Shown: one piece after another, positions 24,191 through 35,267 of the stretch
Layout: each line of letters opens with the position of its first letter
Numbering within the stretch: the stretch's first letter is position 1
Assembly: GCA_008692225.1 (NCBI GenBank)
Contig: VICG01000012.1
Location: forward strand, 2,046,001-2,110,000
Length of the DNA: 64,000 nucleotides
Direction: 5' to 3'
Source: Monilinia fructicola
Lineage: Eukaryota > Ascomycota > Leotiomycetes > Helotiales > Sclerotiniaceae
Notes under the pieces: generated by a model
Seen by the model: the letters and a program-made list of their open reading frames with translations, nothing else
The model's database searches: none
What the model was told of the DNA's origin: nothing
Made by a program: the position numbers and the translations under genes

Positions 24191-25464
24191 ATGTTCTCCC
24201 GCCTCCTTCTCCCACTTCTAGGGCTGCTGAGCCTCGTGGCTGCATATGCAAACCCAGGTTCCTGCACTGGTGCCTGTTATGCACATGATCCAGCCTTGAT
24301 CCAACGTTCCAGTGATGGTACTTGGTTCAAGTTCAATACTGGTAACGGTATTGGAATCTGGAAGTCCGCGGCTCTTGCTGGACCATGGACTTACGTTGGT
24401 GATGCTTTGAGTGGAGGAAGCAAGATCAATTTGGCTGGAAATAAGGACCTTTGGGTATGTTTTCTTTTTAGTTCCTGGTATCATTCATGATCATCAAGTG
24501 CTGGAAACTTAAAGCTAGGCACGAAGCATTATACTGATTATCAATGCAGGCACCCGATGTCCAACTTGTCGGCTCAACCTACTACATGTACTATGCTATC
24601 TCAACCTTTGGTACCCAGAACTCAGCAATCGGAGTTGCAACCTCCCCCACAATGGAAGTAGGATCATGGACTGATCTTGGTGCCACTGGAATTGCTTCAT
24701 CAACCGGCAAGGACTACAATGCTATTGATCCTAACCTCATCAAAGTTGGCAACAATTATCTGTTTGTCTCCCTTTTCCTTCCATCACAGTCAACTTTCCC
24801 AATCAATCACCCTGATGGTACCTTAACTAACCATCTTCCTTCCTTCTTAGTCTAAACTTTGGATCTTTCTGGAACGATATCTACCAAGTCAAGTTGGCTT
24901 CTACTCCCACTAAAGGCGGCGGAGCCGGTGCTTATAACCTCGCCTTCAACTCCAGTGGTACTCATTCACTAGAAGGATCCTACATGTTCTACTACTCCGG
25001 CTACTATTACCTTCTTTTCTCCTCTGGAATATGCTGTGGATATGATACCAGCAAGCCTGCCCAGGGTGCTGAATACAAGATCGTGATGTGCAGAAGTATC
25101 GCCGCGACAGGTGGATTCGTGGACAAGAACGGCAAGGCTTGTAAAGATAGTGGTGGATCCACACTTTTGGCCAGTCATGGAAACGTTTATGGACCTGGTG
25201 GACAGTAAGTTATCCTTTTCTACTCTTTCTTCCTCTCTTTCCACCTGCCTACCAAAAGCATACCTTTATTCCCCCACAGCATGCAAATACCATACAAATC
25301 TCCCGCATGCACATTGCTAACCTCGAAATAGGGGTGTCTATCTCTCATCCAACGGACCAATCCTCTACTACCACTACGCAAACCCCTCCGTTGGTCTCGG
25401 AGATGGAAGTTACTTGTTCGGATACAACTACCTTACATTCAGCAACGGATGGCCCGTTGTCTAA
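24191..25464 (+). CDS. secreted GH43 endo-1,5-alpha-L-arabinanase (four exons, 320 aa)
   Basis: Cuts internal alpha-1,5 links of arabinan side chains of pectin. Exons: 24191-24454, 24550-24761, 24851-25204 and 25332-25464; joined length 321 codons including stop, the usual size for fungal GH43 arabinanases. A signal peptide ([16 protein letters not shown]) opens the protein. The five-blade beta-propeller signatures are visible: HDPALI with the general-base Asp, KDLWAPDVQLV across the first junction, the AIDPNL Asp that tunes the acid, and [10 protein letters not shown] with the acid Glu. The tail SNGWPVV is typical. Intron 2 uses the unusual donor GTTTGT; intron 3 (127 bp) must end at 25331, not at the earlier CCCACAG, to keep the [13 protein letters not shown] reading. 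Enzymes like this suggest a plant-feeding or plant-infecting lifestyle. Confidence 0.95.
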
Positions 25465-28400
25465 ATCTATCTCTCTACTTATTCCCAACGAAAAATCGTA
25501 AGGGAAGCTCATTCCAGTTCGGACAAAAGGATCACCCCCATGTGCATATTTCAAAATTCTTGTATATATCTTTTTTTTCCTATTTATTGTTTGTTTTGGT
25601 ATCTCCAGACATTCTGTTGTATTAGATTATTCTGTCATCGGTTAGGCTATGTTATTAGTTTGGGTCCAAAAAATAATCATGATCGTTACTACTATACTAT
25701 CACTGCCTCAATTCACTTTGATATCTCGGAACTCATCCAAATCTCTAAATTTCTATCTTTCGGTATATCTTGTTCCCTGTTGTTTCAACGCCAGAATGGT
25801 TCATTGCATAGTTTTTCTCGCGCTATGATTATTAGGATTACAATCGGTTTTGTCTGTGCTACTTTACAGTAAAGCTTATCCCAATCGATCTATCTCAAGT
25901 CTGATAGACTTGGTTTCAGAATCTCCATCTAATCTATCCATCGCAATCATCAACTCTACCACCACAGAAGAAAAAATTAATCTTACATCAAAGTGTCTGA
26001 CAGAATAGAATAGAAGCATAGTTCAACACCCGCCTTTTAGATCCAATTTCAAATTATCTATCCACCCTCATACCACTACCCCTTTCATCCCTGGAAAACA
26101 ACAACCATGAATAGAGCCGATCGGATAGTACTCTGTTCTTTCGCCTATTAGATAAGTATATGAGATCATATATACTTGTCAATCTTATCTTTTCTACTAT
26201 TAGATAGCCGATCTGGATTCCGTGATCATTCTTAACTGCGCCTTTGCGACATATAATACGGCAGCTAAGCAGTGAGGCTGAGAGTGGATATTTGTATATC
26301 CTCTCGTGAGATCGGGAGGTCATGACCACTGGTGGGTTGGGGTTGGTATATGGAATCACCAGCTCGTTGGTTTGTGGTTGGTGGAGATGGTATTGCAATC
26401 TTAGTATTTGTTATCATGTCTCATCGTTGGATCGGCATGATCGTTTGCTTGCAATTAGAATAATGAAAATTCTTGAAAATTAGATCTTGCTGGTAGATCA
26501 ATATACAAAACTTACTCGTGGTTACTACCTGGGTCATTAGCTGCATCTTGAGCAGACTTGCTAGGTAATCATGGGAATATTCAGACTAATATAGTATGTA
26601 AGAGTTTAATTTTGAATTGGGCAAAAAGATGCTGCTGTTGCTGTGATTTGAACACTTGGGGTTAGTTTCTGTTTTTGAGAAATTATATTATTATTGTAGA
26701 CTGATCAGATGTGATTTTCGAAAATGGTGGGGAGGGCTGGACGAATTACTTGAGTAAATCTCGGTTAATTATGTTCGAGGGACTTTTCAGAAGCAGAGAA
26801 GCGACTCGGCTGTATTCAAATCACTCCTTGTAGTCTGGAATTGAGATGTTTGGTTGATGTTCGAAGATTATGTGTTTGCGTGTTGGTGATGGCATTTGAG
26901 GATTGACGACTTGGGTTAGTGTAATGTTGACCTTATTATGTGACACTAATGATTATCGGTGTGGTTTTGCGGATTTGGACTTTATGTGAGTATTAGAGCT
27001 GAATTAGTTTATGGGTCTAATTGGTGAATGTTTGTACTCTATATTAAATCTTGGATTTTGGAGCTCGTCTGATGATTTTTTGAGTGTTGTTGACGATAGG
27101 AAGGTTTGTTTGTAAACTGATGTTAGCTGTGCATCGGAAGTGATATATATCCATAATTATAACTTCGATGAGAGTGATTGCAGTGAAATATATTTTTGTT
27201 ACTGGCTTTCAGTGGAAATATGGTATATTTGTATATAGAAAGATGCTTTACTTCGTCATCAAGAGATTAGTATTTTTGGGTGTTGATGTTGGTGATTTTA
27301 GATTATAAGTGGAAGTCGAAACTGAATCAGAAAACAGCATATGTGACCATGAGCTTGAGCTTGAGCTTATGATAATAGCACAGATTAAACATTTTGTAAA
27401 ATGTCGGAAACACCCAGTCTAGACGCGGAGAACATTGTTGAATGGAACTTGTAGATGTAAGAGAGTTTTAAGAATATGACCGTATTATATAGAAATTCTT
27501 GAAAACAAGACTAGTGGTTCGAAGATTGCATCTTAAATAACGTCAGAAGAGATTCAAGTTTCAGTCAGCTACATTTAAGGTAGATAAAACTGGAAGGAGG
27601 TCATTTTGAACCAGTGTTTCATAAATCTTGTAGATATGAATTGTTGCGTGGACATGATACATATTTTATGTATGGTGAACGATAGAATTATTAGCTCATT
27701 TAGAACGTGTATCGACTTTCATTCCTTGGGAAAGCCATTCAATAATATCTCGAATCTTAAGACTATTATGATTATAAAACTAAGTTTACTTTTAGCGTTC
27801 ATATTTTCTTTATCTAAAGGTAGTCGAAATCCTTATTTAGAAGCCTGATATAAAATTCGGTATCTAAGATGTTTCAACTATTACTATCAGGGGAACGTCT
27901 AGGGGTCTTGGTTCTCACCTTACGGATTGTAATTACTCGCATCCGATATATTATGAACTTGAATGTTATACACACATTCTAAGACTTGACATGAAAGTAG
28001 ACCACTTTCAAGATTCTGGATGTTAGATAGGGGATTCATTATCAAGTGTTAGCAATTAATGTTAACAATTAACAAGAGATTTGGTTTTTGTAGATAACAT
28101 TGTATACAAAGTTCAATTTCCAAGCCAACTTTAAACAATGAAGTAATGTTCCCAAAGGGGGAAAGCGAGATAACTTCGATATAATATTCAAACGAGATCT
28201 CCATTCCCCCTGTCGTGCAAAACATCTAGTGTAATCTGTTTCGATAGTCGGCAATGATCTCCATGTTGAAGCTATTTCTAGTCAAGTTAATCAACAACAG
28301 TATCTTATTATACATTTAAATTCTGTATATTGAAGCCTCGAGTATACTATTATCCCTGGTTATTCAAATTATATAGCTAATTTCTGCATTACATAACCAA

Positions 28401-29481
28401 GAAATCGAAATCAGGACTATACTCATGAAAATTATAGGATGAGAGTATCGAATGTGAAATTTAGTGTCCGAGATATTAAAAGTGTTACCTTGGTCGAATC
28501 TGAGATGATAAACTAAAATTCTCAAGAATCTTTGAGATTAGACTAATCAATGAGTATGCAAGTACTTCATCGATTAAACGACAATATTATGATATCAATA
28601 TCATCAACAACCATCGAAGTATGTCGCATTTGAAGTGCTTGGGATGTTAAACGAAAACTAAAACAAATCTAAACCTTCGAAATACTCTCTTCTTAGAAAT
28701 GAGACAATGGAATATGATTGTCAGTCGTTACATTTGACATTCGACGGTTTCTAATTCGATTAAATTAAGATCAGAACCTCGGATTTCGAGAATACCAAGG
28801 TCAAACTAAACATATGGAATATTTTAGCTGTTCAGAGCAGCTGGTAATATTTTGATATCAGAACATTCAACAATTATTCTGCTGATTTATCTTAGATGTT
28901 GAGTTGAATGTTGAAAAGTATCTAGGTTTGTTCTCAATATTAGATCTATGAACACTTCCATAACGGGATGTGAGGCCTTGGCAAATGTTCATATTTACAA
29001 ACATTTAGATACTCTACATTTAGTTATCTTTAGATGAGAATTTAGAATTCGTTAAATCTTTTTATCGATTTTTGAAATTAAACAAATGGCACTTCAAATC
29101 ATCAGAAAATAGTCTTTAAATATATATTTAGGAGCTAAACATCGCAGAATTCTCTCACTTGAAAACTTTAAAACACTACATCAATATTTCTAAGATACAA
29201 GTTCTCGACAAAGACATTAAATGTATTCGTCCTTGAAGAATTGAAAGATAACCATCCAACTTAAATCCTAACCCAAAACATCCATGAATTCTCATCCCAC
29301 ATTCTCGAAATTCAACATAATCTTACTCAATGTTTCGATATTGATCTCAAACAGTCAGCCTCTCATATGCCAGAAGATAAGATGATAATCCTTCTAAGTT
29401 ACTCCCAGCCTTAAACATTGAAAACACTCTCATTCAATCATTTTGATGAATGAAAGATGTCAAGATATACAATGAGGCTTC

Positions 29482-29592
29482 ATTTTAAAGCCTGTAAATA
29501 TAGGGTAAGAGCCTGGAAATATAGCGCTGAAGCCTGTAGTATAGGCATTACACGCTGTAGATATAGGGCAATATCACAGAAGTACAGGCTAC
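29482..29592. repeat. degenerate tandem repeat, unit about 21-22 bp (GCCTGTAAATATAGGG-like)
   Basis: Successive diverged units share a core near (A)GCCTGTA-ATATAGGG: starting near 29491, 29510, 29533, 29553 and an altered final copy around 29578 that ends with ACAGGCT in the opposite sense. The unit is unrelated to neighbouring sequence. Confidence 0.55.
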
Positions 29593-30007
29593 ATTAGTGA
29601 AATTTTCATCAAAAAGCCCTTCATTCTGATGAAGAATGAAGGTATTTAGGCTTGGGAATGACAACATTTTATTATTTCTGTTAGATTAGACGTCATTTTA
29701 GATAGTAATTAGGTTATTTTAATTGCATCTAATGAATATTTCAAGTGAAATTTATTCAATTCGGGTGCTTTTTGAGCTCATTTCATAATCATTTTAAGTC
29801 TAATTTGATATATATTTCTTTATATAAGATATTTTTTCTCTCTTTTGAAATTTCTTTCTATGAATTATAGTCGTCTATGTCACGATTACATACCAGAGCA
29901 AGTCAATAGAGGTCAGTTAACTAGAATAAGAAAGCTAAAGAGAGAAGAGATCTCTAGATCTCCTTTAAGTATAGTATCGCTTAGTTTAAGGCTAAGCTAA
30001 GGTAAGC

Positions 30008-30049
30008 GTGATGAAATATCACGTGCCCAAGGCACGTGATATTCGTCAC
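30008..30049. repeat. short perfect-core inverted repeat around CACGTG
   Basis: The left arm GTGATGAAATATCACGTGCC faces the right arm GGCACGTGATATTCGTCAC across a 3-base CAA loop. Thirteen bases (AATATCACGTGCC) pair perfectly next to the loop and an outer GTGA also pairs. It could be a cruciform, part of a small transposon end, or a transcription-factor site with two CACGTG E-boxes. Confidence 0.6.
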
Positions 30050-30211
30050 AGTCTAAATGTTTGTTTATGTCTATTTAGGCTCATTTTGACATTTTTAGCT
30101 CGCAAACTTTCTCTAAGTACCTTGAAAGAGAGCAAAAGAGAGTTTTTCATCCTGAGGATTAGCGACATATCTTGAAGTCAGCTGATTTTGCTTATTTCAC
30201 TTTATAAACAT

Positions 30212-30306
30212 CGTCTAATTTGATATAAATCTCTTCAAGGCACCATTTTAACACAAATTTTACTTCATAAACATAATGCAGTTAAGGGCAAGATTTATAT
30301 CAAATA
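30212..30306. repeat. inverted repeat TTTGATATAAATCT with a nearby direct copy at 29797
   Basis: TTTGATATAAATCT at about 30216-30229 recurs in inverted form near 30289-30302 (AGATTTATATCAAAT). A related direct copy (GTCTAATTTGATATA) sits near 29797. This suggests the remnant of a small palindromic or foldback element in the AT-rich tract. Confidence 0.4.
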
Positions 30307-30456
30307 GGCTTAGGTATGATAGTATCTAGTTCATTTTAACTTCTCTCTAGACTAAAGTCCATCCAACAGTACTGAAAGTACTCTAAGAACCCCCAAAACC
30401 CATCTAATCCACCCATGTTTTCCAAAGAAAACCGTCTAATTCCACTTAAAACCCCT

Positions 30457-31732
30457 TCAGAACTTCATCGCATCCCTTCTCAACTCCCAAAGCCGAACCC
30501 AGATATTATCAGCCAAAGGTGGGTTGGCACTAGGATTAGCCTTCAAATGAGCATCTCCTTTAACCTCCACCAAAAAAGCCTCCATAGACTTCTCCGACAA
30601 CCCAAAATGACGCAATCTCGCATCAGAACCTACAACCTTTACCCGGTTGAAGATATCGGCCAGCATATCCGACGGGAAGTCCTCACCCTCATCCTCGGCG
30701 TTGGGATGCAAGCGACGGAGCGTAGTATCAGCGAGATACTTGCGAAGCGGAGAACCGACAGGAGTCTTTGCGTAGACAGCTGCACAGATATCCGCAGGGA
30801 GACCTTGGAGCGGAGTAAAGAAGCGCAGGGCATCAATGGCGAGGATGGCGGCGTTCTGCAGCTCCGGCATCAAGACCTTGTCTGCGAGGAACCAGAGATC
30901 GATGAGCTTGATGGTGTGTTCCAAGGCTAGCTCTTGTGACTTCTTGATATAGTCGTTGAGTTGATCACCCTGGAGAGTACTCAAGCCGACGCCAAGGGGG
31001 AGGTTCTTGCGATCTTCGAGCTCGAAGCCCGAGAGAGCTTGCAGATCTTGTTTGTAGACCCATTGGATGAGGAGGGCGAAGATCTCGCGCTTGCAGTCTT
31101 CGAAATACAGGGTTTGGGTGGTGGATTCGGAGAAGCCGGATGAGAAGGCGGCGCTAAAGTAAGGAGAGGCGTGCTGGATGAAGTCTTTGTGAACGTAGAA
31201 GGGGGGGCCATCTGCGATGCCGTTTTCGCCTTGGATATAGATCGCTACCATATCCATTGATACGTTGCTGTCACGGAGTAGTTAGTCTTAGTTTATATAT
31301 GATTAGATAGATCTAGAAGGAAGGAGAAGGCAATACATACAACCAACTTGGAGCTTGATTTCTATTAGCAGCGTCTAAATCAAGACGACTCGCGCCTCGA
31401 ATCGCTGGATCTGTCAGATTCTGATCTCCATGACCAGGAACGCTACGACTTGGGGGAGCGGGAGCAAAGCTTGAAAGGTTAGGGTATGTTCCCATAGATT
31501 GGTGGGAGAATGGTCTATGAGCAGGTGGCGCTCCTGTAGCCGACATTTTTCCCGACAAGAAGTCGCGAACAACCTGGGCGTAGGAGCGGTATGGGCCCAA
31601 CTGAACTGGTAAGGGTTGCTGAGCCATACATTGTCTATATCCTAGTGGTTGTTGCAAGACAGTTTGCGGGACAGCAGGATGAGGTTGGCCACCATTGCCA
31701 TGTTGTCCCCAATTTATTGCTTGATGATTCAT
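30457..31732 (-). CDS. BTB/POZ domain protein (two exons, 400 aa)
   Basis: Exon 1 is 31732-31341, intron 31340-31268 (GTATGT donor, CTAAC branch, GACAG acceptor), exon 2 31267-30457; joined 401 codons including stop. The first 130 residues are a disordered Gln/Pro/Gly-rich region. The BTB fold follows (about residues 135-235): GPPFYVHKDFIQHASPYFSA, then the strand/helix series TQTLYFEDCKREIFALLIQW and VYKQDL. After it comes the helical segment typical of fungal BTB proteins, HTIKLIDLWFLADKVLMPEL, and a conserved tail with PLRKYLADTTL. BTB domains mediate dimerisation and, in many proteins, cullin-3 adaptor contacts; the target here is unknown. A broken paralogue lies upstream on the same strand (32668-33475), so the pair is a tandem duplication. 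Confidence 0.88.
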
Positions 31733-32667
31733 GATTGCGGTAGCTATTATTGTTCTTTTTATTCGTATTGAAGGTAGCGCGATGTGATGAGATGGGTCGT
31801 CTTCGTGTCTTCAATGGATCTAATTGTGGAATAGTTGCTTCAAAAACAAATTAGTTTAGTCAAAAGGAACCAAGGGATAGACTAGATAAACTTACAATCT
31901 ATTCAGACAGGTAGTTCAAGTAGGACGAGCAGAGAGGGTGTTATTCAATCGTATCGTGGTAGCATAAGCAGAAAGCTTGAAAACTCGATCTAGAGGAGTA
32001 AAAATAAAGTTAGCAACGCCATAGATGTGGAAATAATGCAATCTAAGAGCTGTTCTTTGTGATTACCTGAAATCCTAAGCTCTAGACCGGTGAAATAGCT
32101 GTATTAGATGCTATTTATGGACGAAGAGCTCTTGATATGGTGCAAAAAGCTTGAGAGGATGCTCCAAAATATATGGTCGCAGAATCAAATTATCTCCCAA
32201 AAACCCCTTTTGTTCGTCTTTTCAATTATATCTTGAAGTAAACAACAATATAAAGCCAAAGGATGCTTTCTAGAAAGATTTATTGATATCAAAGGAAGAA
32301 TTGACTCAGTTATTGATCAAAGTGGTGGTAGAAAAAGAGTTGTACAAAGCTTGAAGAAAGTCAAAAGCAATCAAGAACTGGCGATTTAAATATGATCCTG
32401 TGCAGCAATGTATTCAAGGCTGTGCACTCGGTGAATTTTTGAATATTCTTCTATACCAATCGGTATGATCCAACTTTTAAGACCGAGATGAAGCTACCCC
32501 TATTCTGTCTCTCGTCTGATCACCTCTTCACCAGGCCTATCTCGAGGCTGACAAGCTACTTCTCTATATACACCTTGTATCCTCAAAGTAATCATATACT
32601 AGTAAGTAAGTCCAACCTCATTCATGATATAAATCCCTCTCTCAGCTAACTACTCAGGTCACACATC
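31733..32667. other. spacer between the BTB gene and its broken paralogue
   Basis: About 0.9 kb. It should contain the promoter of the intact BTB gene. No coding content or repeat was identified. Confidence 0.45.
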
Positions 32668-33475
32668 TAGTTAAATAAGCGAAAGTTCTCCACCATAATC
32701 CCTTTCGACGATTTTCCCAAGGCTTCCTTACTCGATAAATATCTGGGCTCCTGAGTTGATGGCATCTCAGAATCTTCAATATAACCCTTCATCATTGCCA
32801 CTCTTGTTCGTATGGTATTAAGGTCAACTAATAGATCATATAATGCGGAAGCCGACTCTAAGAACAGTCTAACATCATCAATAGCTTCTGCTGCACAGTC
32901 AGAGAGATCTAGACGTTTGATTGCCCCTTAGATAGTCAAGAAACTGACAAATTATCTGCGAAGCTTGCCATCTTGACTGTTCATCAATACACCGTCTCAG
33001 ACAACTCGCCCAGCTGTGGAGAACCAATAAAATATACTACCAACCTCTATGGTATTCCAAGGCACAAATGGCAGATTTCCAAGTTCAGAAACCATGATTT
33101 CATCTGCAAAGACCCGAAGATCTATAAGACATTCTACAGCATCCTTGGAGCGTTTTTCTAATGCTGCCGGTCTAAGGCACTGAGATCATGCCATTCTCCC
33201 TTGGTCAAGTCTATCGCCTTCACTCTTGCAAGTATTACGAAGCTCTTGTGTATAGATCCACTCTACAAATATTTCAAAAACGTCTTTGAATATGCCGTGC
33301 ATTTCAAGGGTTTAAGTTTCGCCCTCAACGAATGTGTGATTGATGAGAACATTGTTCAGGGGAGGTGGATGATGACACCTAGATGTCTTATGGACATAGA
33401 ATACCCCATACAGGTATACATCTTCGTCGTTTCCATTGAAAATCTGAATCTTTACAACCTCATACTACGGATACC
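32668..33475 (-). pseudogene. degenerate tandem paralogue of the BTB/POZ gene
   Basis: On the minus strand from about 33475, after a possible TAG acceptor, the frame reads KIQIFNGNDEDVYLYG then VFYVHK, matching the FYVHK motif of the intact BTB gene at 30457. In a shifted frame it continues TFVEGET, a stop (TAA at 33314-33312, where CAA is expected), then TLEMHGIFKDVFEIFVEWIY, the counterpart of the intact protein's TLYFEDCKREIFALLIQWVY. Next, SKDAVECLIDLRVFADEIMV aligns with the intact HTIKLIDLWFLADKVLMPEL. Two further frame changes (near 33003 and near 32925) lead into a helical 85-codon open tail ending at TAG 32670-32668, rich in Leu/Asp/Glu (for example ESASALYDLLVDLNTIRT). The tail has no equivalent in the intact gene. 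Multiple shifts plus a CpA-to-TpA nonsense codon indicate real decay. Confidence 0.75.
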
Positions 33476-35267
33476 TATACTATCACCTCAGTTTTACTGT
33501 GCTGAGAAACTATTCAAGAGGTATGCTCGACCCACCTCATGCTTTGAGCATTAGAAATCTGTTAGAATTCTAAAAGACTAATGGGCATTTCCATACTATC
33601 TCTGCAAATTGGCCAACAGACCCATATTCTCTACGCAATCTTGGGCAATCTTCAAATACTTTCATGATTTACTCCTTTGCAGATTGTAATAAGTCTATTT
33701 TATATGATGCAGCAGCACTAGGTTCAATCAAAAGCATAATGTGAGCCTTCTCAATGTCGAGTGGCTACATCTGGTTGTGGTGTTGACGATTATTAAACAT
33801 TTGGAGATGTAAAGAAGTACAGACTTAACGATAAAACACCGAGGACTATACTTGGGCATGAGCAATGAAATATCTCAGCTACAAATGTCCGTATAATGAT
33901 GATTCAAATGACTCAAATTATGAATTTTACATGAGGTCGGTAGATCACCCTCTAATGAAGGATGGCTTGTATCAACGTCTTCTTCTCTCCATCTAGTGAG
34001 GATACCAACTGATATAAGACAAGAACTCTTCGCACCATTTCATTTCATATAGCCATAAGTGGTCATCTAACCACTGTAATTAGGATAGAAAAATGTTAAG
34101 TATCCATTGTTGAGATTCTAGATTGAAAGCTAATTCTTCCTATGAGATATTTCTCATAGATCTTTGTAACAGTCAAAAGGTAGAGGAGCAGAGTATTTCT
34201 CCTTTCTTACAAAACTTGAAGTCAACGAAAAGAAATGTTTGCGAAGCATATACTACCCAGGTATCAGAGATACTATCACTGGAGCTACTCCTCCATGGAC
34301 CCTTGGATGATGTTTTTATTCACCCAACAAAGAAGGAGCTACTCAAACCGCGTTATCATATGCTTAAATCATGTTTCATTGTGACCGATATCAACTGGAG
34401 AGTCAGATCTTATAGATCAAGACAAAGACTAGTCTATTTGGTGACGAAATATGAATAATACTTACTAACATAGACACGCATAAGTTTGTAGGTTAGACCA
34501 GCAGATAGCAACACCAAATGGACAACGACCATGTCCCTTGAAAACTTGAAATCCAATTCATAGGCATTTGCAATGATGAATCTCTTTGTGAAGAGCAATA
34601 AATGGAAGAAGAATATAAACAGGAACATCAAAAAAGAATTATGTTCAACTTACTCAACCCAAGGCACATTAGCCTTCATACTAGTAGTTATCATTCAATA
34701 ACCGCACTACTGGAGTATTCCATGATAACTTCCTCTTCTGACAAATCCAAGATGAGATTCGGAACAAAACTAATGAGAAGTATGCCACTTACAACCTAAA
34801 TCTCCTCCTCCTATCTTGCCAGCAAACTTTTGATCTACAATAACTTCAGTCTCTTGTCGCCATCGTCATAGTTCTACAACGTGCATAAGTAGTCTTTCCA
34901 GTTCCCCAGTCGTCTTGTCCATGTATAAGGAAGGCGCTTTGCAACGTACCTGATAAGTCTCTTTGCACGATGGTTTCTGGTGTCAATGATACCAAATTTT
35001 TCGATACATCTTCCTCTCACTCACCAATATATTCCTACAACTATCTTTTCCCTTGACTCATACTCATATTGCTACCTAATGAATGATTATTCCGTACCTA
35101 AGATCTCCAAAAGACCTCTCTTCTTGCTCGCGATAAATTGTAAATTCGCTCTAAACCTAAGCATTGCCCTTCTCCTGCTACGATATTACTACTGTATCTA
35201 TACAACACATCGACCAATCATCGCGCTTCCATAGAGTGCCTTGCCGAGATTCATAGTCACTCATAAG
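33476..35267. other. spacer with possible P-loop gene remnant
   Basis: Apart from the P-loop fragment listed separately, this 1.8-kb stretch has no frame I can support. Frames at 34123-34458 and 34434-34631 lack domains. The last 250 bp form the upstream region of the GPCR gene. Confidence 0.4.
34855..34985 (-). pseudogene. P-loop NTPase fragment
   Basis: A 43-codon minus-strand frame contains FLIHGQDDWGTGKTTYAR, a good Walker A motif (GxxxxGKT/S form, here GQDDWGTGKTT) preceded by a hydrophobic beta strand, as in STAND or AAA-type ATPases. It ends in a stop at about 34846 without a Walker B motif, and I could not connect downstream exons. It may be the remnant of an NLR-like or AAA ATPase gene, or an exon whose partners I failed to join. 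Confidence 0.3.

Larger units (their letters stand above)
25465..30456. other. 5-kb AT-rich gene desert
   Basis: From about 26.4 kb the sequence becomes AT-rich with many stops in all frames. Frames at 25540-25872, 26054-26398 and 27606-27848 have no domain or splice structure. A small GAGCTT triplet array sits near 27351. Three small repeat structures near 29.48-30.31 kb are listed separately. Gene-poor AT-rich tracts with diverged repeats are common in Sclerotiniaceae-type genomes. Confidence 0.5.

Noticed and set aside
25540..25872. 110-codon Phe/Tyr/Ile-rich frame after the arabinanase
   Set aside because: Lies in the AT-rich 3' flank; composition explains the hydrophobicity.
27606..27848. 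80-codon frame in the gene desert
   Set aside because: AT-driven Ile/Asn/Lys-rich sequence with a TTG start and no domain.
30415..30930. 171-codon plus-strand frame
   Set aside because: Antisense shadow of the BTB gene.
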